Source: Desulfovibrionaceae bacterium
GTDB lineage: Bacteria; Desulfobacterota; Desulfovibrionia; Desulfovibrionales; Desulfovibrionaceae
Assembly: GCA_031082225.1 (NCBI GenBank)
Contig: JAVHLG010000024.1
Coordinates: 1-54,413 of the forward strand
Direction: 5' to 3'
DNA length: 54,413 nucleotides
Position numbers and translations under genes: made by a program. Of this stretch, positions 1-9,063 are shown one piece after another (within the stretch, counting starts at the first letter, position 1; each line of letters begins with the position of its first letter). Under the pieces are notes generated by a model. It ran no database searches. It was not told where the DNA came from and worked only from the letters and a program-made list of their open reading frames with translations.

Positions 1-843
1 CAATATCTCAACATTGTGGGATGATAAGTTGCATAATTTTGCAAATTCAGAATTAGTCATTAAAAATTTATTTTTTCTTGAAAAGTTTAAGAGAGATTCA
101 CGCATATCTTTCTCAAGAAAATCTTTATAGCCGTACACATTCCTTGCAATCGGGGGAAACTGGCTTTTAACTGAAGAATTTTCCAGTATAAAATCAACAT
201 TTTCTATTTTAGAAAAATCTTGATCTCCAGAATAAAAAATATATCTATTTGAGTTTATGAACATACCCGAAATAAACCCTAAAGAAATCATCATTGCATG
301 AACATGCTTTCTGAACTCAATGATTGTCAGCTTTTCTTGACATTCTAACGCTAAAAAATTGTCATTATCATATTGAAATACGTACAAATCAAATTGCTTG
401 TCAGTATTTATTTGCATGAGATTGCAAATGTAGTCTGTTTTTTCTATGCTGCATGGCTGGCAGTCTGACACGTACAAGTCTAACCTAAATTGTTTTTCTA
501 TTTTAAACATTATTCGAATGAAATACTTATCGGACTTGTCAATTGTATTGGTATAAACATTACTTGTCGTATATATTAATGGCAATGGAGATTGCTTGAG
601 AAGTAACTCGTCGGAATATAAAGTTTTGCCGTCTACCGATATGGCAACTTTCGAAATCGGTTTAGTGTCTCGTGCAAATTTCAAATACTTATTATATGTA
701 AAGGTAATGTTGTTGCTGTGCACTTCCATAGCGCAAGCAACACCATCTATTTTTTGTGAAATATTCTTTAAATATACTGGTCCATTATAATCTAGGATTC
801 CAAGTTCATCGATGCACTGGACAACTTTTTTGCAAATTTCCAT
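1..843 (-). CDS. Unrecognised AT-rich protein, N-terminal 281 codons, truncated by window edge
   Basis: Reading the minus strand from ATG at 843, there are 281 codons with no stop up to position 1, so the gene continues outside the window. An AGGA ribosome-binding site lies 8 bases before the ATG, and a good promoter match (TTGACA, 17 bases, GAAAAT) sits at 903-875. Codon and base use are strongly AT-rich, unlike every other gene here, which points to recent transfer. The protein is soluble-looking, rich in Lys, Asn, Ile and Phe, starts MEICKKVVQCIDELG and has a hydrophobic stretch near residue 205 (MMISLGFISGMF). I do not recognise the family. Its placement at the edge of an AT-rich tract beside a tRNA fits a genomic-island gene, possibly a defence gene, but that is inference. 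Confidence 0.7.
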   Translation of the reverse strand, partial: MEICKKVVQCIDELGILDYNGPVYLKNISQKIDGVACAMEVHSNNITFTYNKYLKFARDTKPISKVAISVDGKTLYSDELLLKQSPLPLIYTTSNVYTNTIDKSDKYFIRIMFKIEKQFRLDLYVSDCQPCSIEKTDYICNLMQINTDKQFDLYVFQYDNDNFLALECQEKLTIIEFRKHVHAMMISLGFISGMFINSNRYIFYSGDQDFSKIENVDFILENSSVKSQFPPIARNVYGYKDFLEKDMRESLLNFSRKNKFLMTNSEFAKLCNLSSHNVEIL

Positions 844-1167
844 TTTATTCCATCCTGCTTTCAAATATTTTAGTATTTTCCTATATACTGAATAGGTTGT
901 CAATTCTCTAACGTACCACCGTAACCCCTCTGGTTTTTACTTAATATGTTGAAATAATTTACTATTCATTTTCATTCACTCCCCAACGTCCGTTTTCTTC
1001 TCCCCCGAGTAAAACCCCTTGACCTCCCATCCAATAAGTACTTCCCCCGCGCCAACTTCGCCAACTTCGCCAACACGCGCCAACTCAAAAAATTTCCTCT
1101 TTCCCCCCGGGCCAATCTTGACTTCCCCACTGGTTTGGGGCAAGTAACCCATTCCCGTTTGGCCCTT
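844..1167. other. Island-to-backbone transition without a gene
   Basis: No coding potential is seen. Base composition changes from AT-rich (up to about 1010) to pyrimidine-rich and GC-rich. A short imperfect tandem repeat of the unit GCCAACTTC lies at 1051-1086 (two full copies and two degenerate ones). It may mark the junction between acquired DNA on the left and the conserved tRNA-Val/thrS backbone on the right. Confidence 0.5.
875..903 (-). promoter_or_regulatory. Candidate sigma70 promoter of the left-edge gene
   Basis: On the minus strand TTGACA (903-898) is followed by a 17-base spacer and GAAAAT (880-875; 4 of 6 to the consensus). It would start transcription about 20 bases before the Shine-Dalgarno of the leftward gene. 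Confidence 0.45.
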
Positions 1168-1242
1168 AGGACCGTAGCTCAGGGGGAGAGCGCTTGCTTG
1201 ACACGCAAGAAGTCAGGAGTTCAAATCTCCTCGGTCCTACCA
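1168..1242 (+). tRNA. tRNA-Val (anticodon GAC)
   Basis: A full cloverleaf can be drawn. The acceptor stem AGGACCG pairs with CGGTCCT. The D arm is GCTC..GAGC. The anticodon stem CTTGC/GCAAG carries the loop TTGACAC with anticodon GAC, reading GUC valine codons. The T arm is AGGAG/CTCCT with loop TTCAAAT. The 3' CCA is encoded. It lies 95 bases upstream of thrS in the same direction. Confidence 0.95.
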
Positions 1243-1337
1243 TGTAATCCCGGGGAGGCCCTGGCCTCCCCTTCTTTGTATTGAAGCGTCGCAGATGACG
1301 CGCGGGCGGGTTCCGACCGCCCTGGGGAGATGGCGCC

Positions 1338-3281
1338 GTGCAGGTCCGTGTCGAGGACAAAACAGTGGAAGCCGCACAGGGCGAATCCTGCGGCCAGGTC
1401 TTGGCCAAGGCCCTTTCCGGAAAGCGTGTCAAAAACACCCTCCTGTGCCGGTGCGGCCAGACCCTTATCGATCTGACCACCCCCATCCCTGCCGACTGTC
1501 GCGAGCTCGAGCCCGTGTCCGCCGACGCCCCCGAGGGCCTGGAGGTCATCCGCCACTCCGCCGCCCACATCATGGCCGAGGCCGTGAAAACGCTCTTCCC
1601 CTCGGTCAAGGTCACCATCGGCCCGGCCATCGAGAACGGCTTCTACTACGATTTCGCCTTCGAGCGCCCGTTCACCCCCGAAGACCTGGAGGCCATCGAG
1701 GCCGAGATGCGCCGCGCCGTGGCCTCCGACATCCCGTTTTCGCGCCGCGAGCTGCCGCGCGACGAGGCCCGGACCTTTTTTGCGGATGCGGGCGAGGACT
1801 ACAAGATCGAGATCCTCGACGAGATCGCCAAGGACGACACCGTGTCCTTATATAGCAACGGCGCGTTCACCGACCTGTGCCGCGGCCCGCACATCCCGTC
1901 CTCGGGACACCTCAAGGCCTTCAAGCTGTTGTCCGTGGCCGGGGCCTACTGGCGCGGCGACGAAAAGCGGCCCATGCTGCAACGCATCTACGGCACGGCG
2001 TTCGCCTCGGAAAAGGACTTAAAGACCTACCTCCACCATCTGGAGGAGGCCAAAAAGCGCGACCATCGGCGCATCGGCACCCAGCTTGACCTGTTCAGCT
2101 TCTCCGACGAGGCCGGGCCGGGCATGGCCATCTGGCACCCCAAGGGCGAGCTGATCCGCACCATCCTGGAGGACTTCGAGCGCCGGGAGCACCTGCGGCG
2201 CGGCTACCACATCGTGCGCGGCCCGCAGATTTTGAAGCGCGAGTTGTGGGAGCGCTCCGGGCACTACGAAAATTACCGCGAGAACATGTATTTCACGGCC
2301 ATCGACGAGCAGGTCTACGGCGTAAAGCCCATGAACTGCCTGGCCCACATGCTCATCTACAAAGCCAAGGTGCGCAGCTACCGCGATCTGCCGCTGCGCT
2401 ACTTCGAGCTGGGCGTTGTGCACCGCCACGAGAAATCCGGCGTGCTGCACGGGCTGTTGCGGGTGCGCCAGTTCACCCAGGACGACGCCCACATCCTGTG
2501 CCGTCCGGACCAGCTTTTGGAGGAGATCACCGGCGTCGTGCGCTTCGTGCAGGATGTGGTGGGCCTTTTCGGCTTCGATTTCGAGGTGGAGCTGTCCACG
2601 AGGCCGGAGAAATCCATCGGCAGCGACGAGGACTGGGAGCGGGCCACCACGGCCCTGACCGAGGCCCTGGACGCCCTGGGGCTGCCGTACGAGATCAACG
2701 CCGGCGACGGGGCGTTTTACGGCCCCAAGATTGACATAAAGCTCAAGGATGCCTTAGAGCGCCGGTGGCAGTGCGCCACCATCCAGTGCGATTTCACCTT
2801 GCCGGAACGCTTTGATCTGGTTTACACGGACTCGGATGGAACCCGGAAGCGGCCGGTGATGCTGCATCGGGTGATTTTGGGCGCGGTGGAGCGGTTCCTG
2901 GGGGTCTTGATCGAGCACACGGCCGGGGCGTTGCCCACGTGGCTGACGCCGGTGCAGGCCCGGGTGCTGACGGTCACCGAGGCCCAGGACGAATTTGCGC
3001 GCCAGGTCGTGGACCGGCTGCGCCAGGCGGGCATCCGGGTCGAACTGGATGATCGCAACGAAAAGCTGGGCTTCAAGGTACGCGAGGCCCAGATGGAAAA
3101 GATTCCCTACATGCTGGTGATTGGGGACAAGGAAAAGGAACTCGGCGGGGTCAACGTCCGGCTGCGCTCCGGGGAAAACCTGGGGCTCAAACCACTCGAC
3201 GAGGTGGTTCTTTTGATTCTGGCCGACTGCCAGGAACCGTTTAAGCGTGGAGGTATGAGCTATAAATTCTGCTCCCAGTGA
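1338..3281 (+). CDS. thrS: Threonyl-tRNA synthetase
   Basis: Class II synthetase that charges tRNA-Thr; 647 residues, the usual bacterial length. The TGS domain covers about residues 1-60 and is followed by the editing domain with its HxxxH motif (H73, H77). The class II core contains the zinc ligands in MNCLAHM, in the motif 2 region [16 protein letters not shown], and a His in HTAGALPTW. The anticodon-binding domain occupies the last 100 residues. The GTG start at 1338 is supported by GGGGAGA seven bases upstream. It opens the thrS-infC-rpmI-rplT-pheS-pheT cluster, and its last 20 bases overlap the proposed start of infC. A conserved GGAGGT inside its 3' end serves infC. Confidence 0.97.
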   Translation: MQVRVEDKTVEAAQGESCGQVLAKALSGKRVKNTLLCRCGQTLIDLTTPIPADCRELEPVSADAPEGLEVIRHSAAHIMAEAVKTLFPSVKVTIGPAIENGFYYDFAFERPFTPEDLEAIEAEMRRAVASDIPFSRRELPRDEARTFFADAGEDYKIEILDEIAKDDTVSLYSNGAFTDLCRGPHIPSSGHLKAFKLLSVAGAYWRGDEKRPMLQRIYGTAFASEKDLKTYLHHLEEAKKRDHRRIGTQLDLFSFSDEAGPGMAIWHPKGELIRTILEDFERREHLRRGYHIVRGPQILKRELWERSGHYENYRENMYFTAIDEQVYGVKPMNCLAHMLIYKAKVRSYRDLPLRYFELGVVHRHEKSGVLHGLLRVRQFTQDDAHILCRPDQLLEEITGVVRFVQDVVGLFGFDFEVELSTRPEKSIGSDEDWERATTALTEALDALGLPYEINAGDGAFYGPKIDIKLKDALERRWQCATIQCDFTLPERFDLVYTDSDGTRKRPVMLHRVILGAVERFLGVLIEHTAGALPTWLTPVQARVLTVTEAQDEFARQVVDRLRQAGIRVELDDRNEKLGFKVREAQMEKIPYMLVIGDKEKELGGVNVRLRSGENLGLKPLDEVVLLILADCQEPFKRGGMSYKFCSQ

Positions 3282-3786
3282 ACCCCGGTGCAACCATAGG
3301 ATTCGCGCCCGCGAGGTGCGGGTCATTGCGGATGACGGACAACAATTGGGCATCATTCCCACTTCCGAGGCCCTCCGCATAGCCCAGGAAAAGGGGCTTG
3401 ATCTGGTCGAGGTGGCGTCTAGCGCCGAACCTCCGGTCTGTCGCATTATGGATTTCGGGAAATTCAAGTATCAGCAGCAAAAAAAGCAGCAGGAAGCCCG
3501 AAAGAAACAGACCGTCATCCAGCTCAAGGAAATCAAGGTCCGCCCGAAGACGGATGAACATGACTATCTGACCAAGCTCAAGCATATCCGGCGGTTTCTC
3601 GAGGCCGGAGACCGCTGCAAGGTCACCGTGTTTTTCCGAGGCCGCGAGATTGTGCACAAGGACCGGGGGCTGACCATTTTGAACCGGATCGTGGTCGATC
3701 TGGGCGAACTGGCCAAGACGGAGCAGGAGCCCAAGTCCGAGGGCCGTACCATGACCATGCTTCTGGCCCCGCAACCCAAGAAGTGA
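3262..3786 (+). CDS. infC: Translation initiation factor IF-3, proposed AUA start codon
   Basis: IF-3 binds the 30S subunit and checks start-codon pairing. The C-terminal domain and linker are typical ([15 protein letters not shown] near the N-terminus, then [17 protein letters not shown] and KIQLKE-like regions). The first ordinary start in frame (GTG 3316) would cut off the conserved [10 protein letters not shown]-type N-terminus, and there is no ATG, GTG or TTG between the in-frame stop at 3256 and GTG 3316. A strong GGAGGT (3249-3254) sits exactly seven bases before ATA at 3262, giving a 174-residue protein of normal length. IF-3 genes often use rare AUU/AUA/AUC starts for self-control, so I place the start at ATA. 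ATT at 3301 is the alternative. Confidence 0.9.
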   Translation: MNSAPSEPRCNHRIRAREVRVIADDGQQLGIIPTSEALRIAQEKGLDLVEVASSAEPPVCRIMDFGKFKYQQQKKQQEARKKQTVIQLKEIKVRPKTDEHDYLTKLKHIRRFLEAGDRCKVTVFFRGREIVHKDRGLTILNRIVVDLGELAKTEQEPKSEGRTMTMLLAPQPKK

Positions 3787-3833
3787 TCCCCCGGACGCCT
3801 GCATGGCCCGGGAATCCATAAAGGAGTCCGCAT

Positions 3834-4031
3834 ATGCCCAAGATGAAGACCAACAGAAGCGCCGCCAAGCGTTTCAGCGTGACCGGAAGCGGCAAGTTCA
3901 AGCGTCGTCGTCAGAACCTGCGTCACATTCTGACCAAGAAAAACGCCAAGCGCACCCGCCGCCTGGGCCAGGGAACCCTGGTCGATTCGGCCAACATCAA
4001 GGCCGTCAAAAAGCTTCTGCCCTACGCCTAG
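3834..4031 (+). CDS. rpmI: 50S ribosomal protein L35
   Basis: 65 residues, starting [14 protein letters not shown], the L35 signature. It is very basic and of full length. AAGGAG lies seven bases before the ATG, 47 bases after infC, in the usual infC-rpmI-rplT order. L35 is a small protein of the large ribosomal subunit. The conserved C-terminus ([10 protein letters not shown]) is intact. Confidence 0.97.
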   Translation: MPKMKTNRSAAKRFSVTGSGKFKRRRQNLRHILTKKNAKRTRRLGQGTLVDSANIKAVKKLLPYA

Positions 4032-4315
4032 CGTCGGCTGCGGCCGCGTCTTCCCCGGGTGAGCGCCTTGGGAGATTGGACGCGGGCCAGGTCAACACCC
4101 CGCCGAAACGCGGGGAGGCAAGGCTGGAAAGACAATGCCGGAAGGCGCGCCTGGCGCGCCGAGGTCAAAAGCCCATCGAGCGGTCCCGGGCGCTCCCCCA
4201 AAGACCCTCGCCACGAAAAACAAGCGCGTTTGCCGTCCCGGTGCGGTCAGCCGCCCCGCGCTTCGACACCACGTACGGATGGCCTGAGCGCCGTCCGTCC
4301 CAAGGAGATGCCATC
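4032..4315 (+). other. Unusually long rpmI-rplT spacer with inverted repeats
   Basis: There are 284 bases between two ribosomal protein genes that are usually close together. It holds GC-rich hairpins, for example CCCCGC..GCGGGG near 4098-4116 and two copies of the self-complementary GGCGCGCC at 4145-4160. One reading frame is open through it, but the translation is low-complexity and not L35- or L20-like, so I do not call a gene. It could be an L20 autoregulatory leader or a processing site. Confidence 0.35.
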
Positions 4316-4669
4316 ATGAGAGTAAAAAGAGGCCAGGCCGCCCATAAGCGCCACAAGAAATATTTGAAGTTGGCCAAAGGATACGTCGGCGCCCGCAGCA
4401 AGCTGTACGAAACCGCACGGGAGACCGTCGAACGTTCCCTGGCCTACGCCTACCGCGACCGCAAGACCAAAAAGCGCGAGTTCCGCAAGCTGTGGATCAT
4501 GCGCATCAACGCCGCCGCCAGGGAGCACGGCATGTCCTACAGCGTGTTCATGCGCGGCCTGGCCCTGGCCGGGGTGGAACTGGACCGCAAGGTTCTGGCC
4601 GATCTGGCCGTTCGCGAAAAGGACAGCTTCGGCAAACTGGTGGAGCTGGCCAAAGCCCAGGCGGTCTAG
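4316..4669 (+). CDS. rplT: 50S ribosomal protein L20
   Basis: 117 residues, starting [15 protein letters not shown], the L20 signature. L20 binds 23S rRNA early in 50S assembly and represses its own operon in other bacteria. ATG 4316 is preceded by AAGGAG eight bases upstream. The same frame is open back to 3803, but only the part from 4316 matches L20. pheS starts two bases after its stop. Confidence 0.97.
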   Translation: MRVKRGQAAHKRHKKYLKLAKGYVGARSKLYETARETVERSLAYAYRDRKTKKREFRKLWIMRINAAAREHGMSYSVFMRGLALAGVELDRKVLADLAVREKDSFGKLVELAKAQAV

Positions 4670-4671
4670 GC

Positions 4672-5718
4672 GTGTCGGCGCCGACCCTCCTTTCCGAACT
4701 GGAAAGCCTGGTCGGGGAGTGCGTGTCGCTCCTCGACCAGGCTTCGACGTTCGAGGCTTTGGAAGATGCCCGGGTGGCCTTTCTCGGACGCAAGGGACGT
4801 CTGGCCCAGGCCATGGCCCTTCTGCCCTCGCTTTCCGCCGACGAGCGCCGCGAGGCCGGGCAGGCCGCCAACCGGGCCAAGCAGACCTTGACCGAGCGCC
4901 ACGACGCCCGGCTGGCCGAGCTGTCCCGAGCCGAGAGCGCGGCCAGGCTGGCGGCCTTCGACCCCACCCTGCCCGGCCGGACGCCCTTCGCCGGGAGCCG
5001 CCACCCCGTGAACCTGGTCACCGCCGACATCTGCCGGGTCTTCGAGGGCCTTGGCTACGACATCGTGTCCGGTCCCGAGATCGAGACCGACTATTACAAC
5101 TTCGAGGCCCTGAACATGCCCCCGGAGCATCCCGCCCGGGACATGCAGGACACCCTGTACATCTCCGACTCCATCGTCCTGCGCACCCATACCTCGCCGC
5201 TGCAGGTGCGCACCATGCTGTCCAAAAAGCCCCCCGTGGCCGTGGTGGCCCCGGGCAAGGTCTACCGCCGGGACTCGGATCTCACGCACACCCCCATGTT
5301 CCATCAGATCGAGGGGCTCTACGTGGATCACGACGTGTCCATGGCCGACCTGCGCGGCACCCTGACCCATTTCGTGCGCGCCGTCTTCGGCCCGGACACC
5401 AGGGTGCGTTTCCGGCCGAGCTTTTTCCCCTTCACCGAGCCCAGCGCCGAGGTGGACATCTCCTGCGTGCTGTGCGGCGGCACGGGCGCGGCCGGAGAGG
5501 GCGCCTGCCGGGTGTGCAAGGGCACGGGCTGGGTGGAGATCCTGGGCTGCGGCATGGTCGATCCCAACGTCTTCAAAAGCGTGGGCTACGATCCCGAGGT
5601 CTATACCGGCTTCGCCTTCGGCATGGGCGTGGAGCGGGTGGCCATGCTCAAGTACGGCATCGGCGACCTGCGCATGTTTTTTGAAAACGACATCCGGTTT
5701 TTGCGCCAGTTCGCGTAA
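4672..5718 (+). CDS. pheS: Phenylalanyl-tRNA synthetase alpha subunit
   Basis: 348 residues and the catalytic alpha subunit of the alpha2-beta2 enzyme. An N-terminal coiled coil (about residues 1-90) precedes the class II core, with FGxGxERxxML-type motif 3 ([15 protein letters not shown]) near the end. The phenylalanine pocket [16 protein letters not shown] is present. A CxxC..CxxC pair (CVLCGGTG...CRVCKGTGW) is inserted before motif 3 and may bind zinc. The GTG start at 4672 lies two bases after rplT, so translation is probably coupled; longer upstream starts would lie inside rplT. It is separated from pheT by a toxin-antitoxin pair. Confidence 0.95.
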   Translation: MSAPTLLSELESLVGECVSLLDQASTFEALEDARVAFLGRKGRLAQAMALLPSLSADERREAGQAANRAKQTLTERHDARLAELSRAESAARLAAFDPTLPGRTPFAGSRHPVNLVTADICRVFEGLGYDIVSGPEIETDYYNFEALNMPPEHPARDMQDTLYISDSIVLRTHTSPLQVRTMLSKKPPVAVVAPGKVYRRDSDLTHTPMFHQIEGLYVDHDVSMADLRGTLTHFVRAVFGPDTRVRFRPSFFPFTEPSAEVDISCVLCGGTGAAGEGACRVCKGTGWVEILGCGMVDPNVFKSVGYDPEVYTGFAFGMGVERVAMLKYGIGDLRMFFENDIRFLRQFA

Positions 5719-5760
5719 CGTCGAATCCCGGCGGCGACCCGGGGAATACGGCGGTGGCCC

Positions 5761-6054
5761 ATGCGCCTTTCCGACGAGGAAAAACAAGCCATTGTCAGCG
5801 TGGTGGCCTCCTTTGATCCGGCGGCGGAGGTCTATCTATTCGGGTCGCGGGTGGACGACGCCAAAAGGGGTGGGGACATCGACCTGCTCATTTATTCCGG
5901 GCGCATGGACCGCACGGTGCTCCGGGCCATCCGCCGGGCCATTTTAGACCGCATAGGGGACCAGAAGCTGGACATCGTCACCGCCAAGGCCCCGGGCAAC
6001 GCGATCGAGCCCTTTGTCCGGCTGGCCCGGCAAAACGCCGTGAGGCTGACATGA
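5761..6054 (+). CDS. mntA: MntA-type nucleotidyltransferase antitoxin
   Basis: 97 residues with the minimal nucleotidyltransferase motif GSX9DXD: G28-S29, then D39-I-D41, within GSRVDDAKRGGDIDLLI. In characterised MntA/HepT systems this enzyme adds AMP to a tyrosine of the HepT toxin and neutralises it. It starts 42 bases after pheS, and its TGA overlaps the ATG of the next gene (ATGA), typical of a co-translated antitoxin-toxin pair. Function is assigned by motif and partner; no close homologue was checked. The site between pheS and pheT is unusual. Confidence 0.85.
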   Translation: MRLSDEEKQAIVSVVASFDPAAEVYLFGSRVDDAKRGGDIDLLIYSGRMDRTVLRAIRRAILDRIGDQKLDIVTAKAPGNAIEPFVRLARQNAVRLT

Positions 6055-6515
6055 CGGCGCGGGACCGGCTGGACAATCTGCACCGATGCCTGGAGGCCCT
6101 TGCAGCGGCGTCCGGGTGGCTTGCCCGCTCTTTCAGGCAATGCCGGGACATCGGCGGGGCAAGACCGTATTCCGCTGAACAGTTCGACGCCTTCGAGACC
6201 CTGACCAGCCGGTTCGCCAGGACCGTGGATATCCTGATCCACAAGGTCTACCGGGCCGTGGACGCCATGGAGATGGAAGACGGCGGGACGATGCTGGATG
6301 TGGTCAACCGGGCGCACAAACGGGGGCTGCTCGATTCCGTGGAGCGCCTGCGCGACATGAAGGACATCCGCAACGAGATCGCCCACGAATACAGCCTAAA
6401 CTCCCTGGAAGACCTCTTTGCCGACGTTGTGTCCCTGACGCCGGAACTGTTGGCCCTCACGGACAGAGCCCGCACATACTGCACAAAATATCCGTCCGAC
6501 AGGGACAGGCCCTAA
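6051..6515 (+). CDS. hepT: HepT-like HEPN ribonuclease toxin
   Basis: 154 residues, all helical in appearance, with the HEPN active-site motif RX4HXY as RNEIAHEY (R107 to Y114). HEPN toxins of this group cleave RNA, and the tyrosine of this motif is the target of MntA AMPylation. The ATG overlaps the mntA stop by four bases. The gene ends 57 bases before pheT, so the toxin sits on the transcript of an essential synthetase. The N-terminal half is longer than in the shortest HepT proteins and is not recognised. Confidence 0.82.
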   Translation: MTARDRLDNLHRCLEALAAASGWLARSFRQCRDIGGARPYSAEQFDAFETLTSRFARTVDILIHKVYRAVDAMEMEDGGTMLDVVNRAHKRGLLDSVERLRDMKDIRNEIAHEYSLNSLEDLFADVVSLTPELLALTDRARTYCTKYPSDRDRP

Positions 6516-6572
6516 GACGTCCGGCCCTTCGGCCTGTCCCCGGCATCCTTCGACCCTTGGTGGAGAAACGAC

Positions 6573-8984
6573 ATGCTTTTGAGTCTTGCCTGGCTGCGCG
6601 AGTTCACCCCCTACGACGGCGACCCCCAGACCCTGGCCGACCGCCTGACCATGCTCGGCCTTGAGGTCGAGGACATCCACAATCCCTTTGCCGGGCTGTC
6701 CGGCGTGGTGACGGGCAGGGTGCTGACCCGGGCCCCGCACCCGGACGCGGACAAGCTGTCGCTGTGCAGCGTGGACGTGGGCGGCCCCGAGGCGCTTTCC
6801 ATCGTGTGCGGCGCGCCCAACGTGGCCGCCGGACAGTGCGTGCCCGTGGCCACCGTGGGCGCGGTGCTGCCGGGCGGCATGGAGATCAAAAAAAGCAAGA
6901 TTCGCGGCCAGGCCTCCCACGGCATGATCTGCTCCGAATCCGAACTGGGCCTGGCCGAGACAAGCTCCGGCATCATGGTCCTTTCCGGCGACCCCGCTCC
7001 GGGCACGCCCCTGGCCGAGGCCCTTGGCCTGGACACCTGCGTGCTTGACGTGTCCATCACCCCCAATAGGGCCGACTGCCTAAGCGTCCTGGGCCTGGCC
7101 CGGGAGACGGCCATGGCCTTCGGGCTGCCCCTGACCCTGCCCGCCGTTTCCTTCACCGAGACCGCGCCCACCGCCGAGGACGCGGCCCGGGAGGTGCGCA
7201 TCGAGATCGCGGACCCGGCCCTGTGCCCGGTCTACCGGGGCAGGCGCATCAAAAATCTCAGCGTGGGCCAAAGCCCGGACTGGCTGCGCTACCGGCTCTT
7301 GGCCGTGGGCCAGCGGCCCATCAGCAACGTGGTGGACGTGACCAACTACGTGCTCTTCGAGCTTGGCCAGCCCATGCACGCCTTTGACCGGGACATCCTG
7401 GCCGGAAACGTCATCCGGGTGGCCCCGGCTGCGGACGGCATGACATTTACCACCCTGGACGGCCAGAAACGCACCCTTACCTCCCGCGACCTGCTCATCT
7501 GGGACGCCGAGAAGCCCGTGGGGCTGGCCGGGGTCATGGGCGGCGAAAACTCCGAGATGACCGCGCAAAGCACCGAGGTCTTTTTGGAATGCGCCATGTT
7601 CAACCCGGCCACCATCCGCAAGACCGCCCGCCGCCTGGGCATCCCAAGCGAGGCCTCCTACCGCTTCGAGCGCGGCGTGGACCAGGTGGGCTCGGCCTTT
7701 GCCCTTGACCGGGCCGTGTCGCTCATCCTCAAGACCGCCGGGGGACAGGCGCTCGCGGGTACGGCCCTGGCCGAACCCCGGCCCTTCGCCGCCCCCCGCC
7801 TGACCTTCCGCAAGGCCCGGGCCGAAAAACTTCTGGGCGTGCCCCTGACGGACGCCTTCTGCCGCGACACCCTGGCCGCCCTGGGCTGCGTCCTGGGCGC
7901 GGAGTCCGGGGACGGCGTGGAGGTGCTGCCGCCGTCCCACCGCCTGGACCTGGAGCGCGAGGTGGACCTCATCGAGGAGGTGGGCCGGGTCTACGGCATG
8001 GACCGCATCGAGCCGGTGCTGCCCGCCATCGCCCACAGCCTGGATACGGCGGCGGCGGCCGAGTCCGCGCATTCCTTCTGGAACCGGGTGCGGGCCTGGG
8101 GCGTGGGCGCGGGCCTCAACGAGGCCGTCAACTACAGCTTCGTGGGGCATGCCGACCTGGACCAGTTGTGTCTGGACGCAGCCTGCCGGGTGTCCGTGGC
8201 CAACCCCCTGTCCGAGGAGCAAAACGTCATGCGCCCGGAGCTTGCGCCGGGGCTTTTGCAGAGCGTGCGCCTCAACATCTCCCGGGGCAACGCCGATCTG
8301 CGCCTTTTCGAGGTGGCCAAGGTCTTCCACGCCGCCACGTCCTCCGAAACCGGCTGCATTGAGCACGGCCGCCTGGGACTGGCCCTGCACGGTAGCCGCC
8401 ACCCCGAGGGCTGGCCCTTCCCGGCCGAGACCTCCGGCTACGAAGACATCAAGGGGCTGGTGGAGAATCTTCTGGCCGCCTGCAAGCTTCCCGGGGCCGA
8501 CTATGCCCTGGCCGCCGGGGAAAGCCCCTGGCTGTCGCCGCGCGTGCAACTGACCCTGGCCGGACGCGACTTCGGCTACATCGGCCGGGTGACCCCCGAG
8601 GTCGCCGACGCCTTCCACGCCCGGCGCGAACTGTGGCTGGCCGAGGTCTCCCTGGACCTTCTGGCCGAGCTGTCCGCCGCGGCACAAATCACCTTCACGC
8701 CCCTGCCCGTCTACCCGCCCGTGCGTCGCGACATCACGGTCATCGCCCCGGCCTCCCTGTCCGCCAGGGCCGTCCTTGAGGCCATCGCCGCGAAAAAAAC
8801 GCCGCTATTGCGCGACGTGTTCTTGGCCGACCTGTTCGTCCCCGAGGGCGGCGTCGAGCGCAACCTGACCTTCCGCCTGACCTACCGCCACGACGAACGC
8901 ACCCTCAAGGACAAGGACGTGGACAAGGAACGCGAGGCCCTGACCCGGCATCTGGCCACGGTGTTGCCCGTGCGCTTCTCCTGA
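6573..8984 (+). CDS. pheT: Phenylalanyl-tRNA synthetase beta subunit
   Basis: 803 residues, normal length. Domains in order: N-terminal segment, tRNA-binding OB fold (about 40-150, GAPNVAAGQCVPVA), B3/B4 editing domain (about 210-390), B5 domain, catalytic-like core (SFWNRVRAWGVGAGLNEAVNYSF), and a C-terminal ferredoxin-fold anticodon-binding domain (YPPVRRDITVI, last 90 residues). GGTGGAG lies seven bases before ATG 6573. It must assemble with PheS encoded about 0.9 kb upstream across the mntA-hepT pair. Confidence 0.97.
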   Translation: MLLSLAWLREFTPYDGDPQTLADRLTMLGLEVEDIHNPFAGLSGVVTGRVLTRAPHPDADKLSLCSVDVGGPEALSIVCGAPNVAAGQCVPVATVGAVLPGGMEIKKSKIRGQASHGMICSESELGLAETSSGIMVLSGDPAPGTPLAEALGLDTCVLDVSITPNRADCLSVLGLARETAMAFGLPLTLPAVSFTETAPTAEDAAREVRIEIADPALCPVYRGRRIKNLSVGQSPDWLRYRLLAVGQRPISNVVDVTNYVLFELGQPMHAFDRDILAGNVIRVAPAADGMTFTTLDGQKRTLTSRDLLIWDAEKPVGLAGVMGGENSEMTAQSTEVFLECAMFNPATIRKTARRLGIPSEASYRFERGVDQVGSAFALDRAVSLILKTAGGQALAGTALAEPRPFAAPRLTFRKARAEKLLGVPLTDAFCRDTLAALGCVLGAESGDGVEVLPPSHRLDLEREVDLIEEVGRVYGMDRIEPVLPAIAHSLDTAAAAESAHSFWNRVRAWGVGAGLNEAVNYSFVGHADLDQLCLDAACRVSVANPLSEEQNVMRPELAPGLLQSVRLNISRGNADLRLFEVAKVFHAATSSETGCIEHGRLGLALHGSRHPEGWPFPAETSGYEDIKGLVENLLAACKLPGADYALAAGESPWLSPRVQLTLAGRDFGYIGRVTPEVADAFHARRELWLAEVSLDLLAELSAAAQITFTPLPVYPPVRRDITVIAPASLSARAVLEAIAAKKTPLLRDVFLADLFVPEGGVERNLTFRLTYRHDERTLKDKDVDKEREALTRHLATVLPVRFS

Positions 8985-9063
8985 GGCCGTCCGGCCGCGA
9001 CCGGCCCCCCTGCCCCGGGGGGGGTTGACCGGGGGACGCAACTTGTCGCACATCTGTCCGGTC

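Noticed and set aside
596-790. Plus-strand 64-codon frame in the AT-rich left edge
   Set aside because: It lies antisense to the long open minus-strand frame that has its own promoter and ribosome-binding site; it lacks a Shine-Dalgarno sequence.
1051-1086. CRISPR or VNTR at the island junction
   Set aside because: The repeat unit is only nine bases, with two perfect copies, and shows no spacers.
3803-4669. 288-codon frame joining the rpmI region and rplT
   Set aside because: Only the last 117 codons match L20; the upstream part runs through rpmI in another frame and the spacer, so it is a chance open frame.
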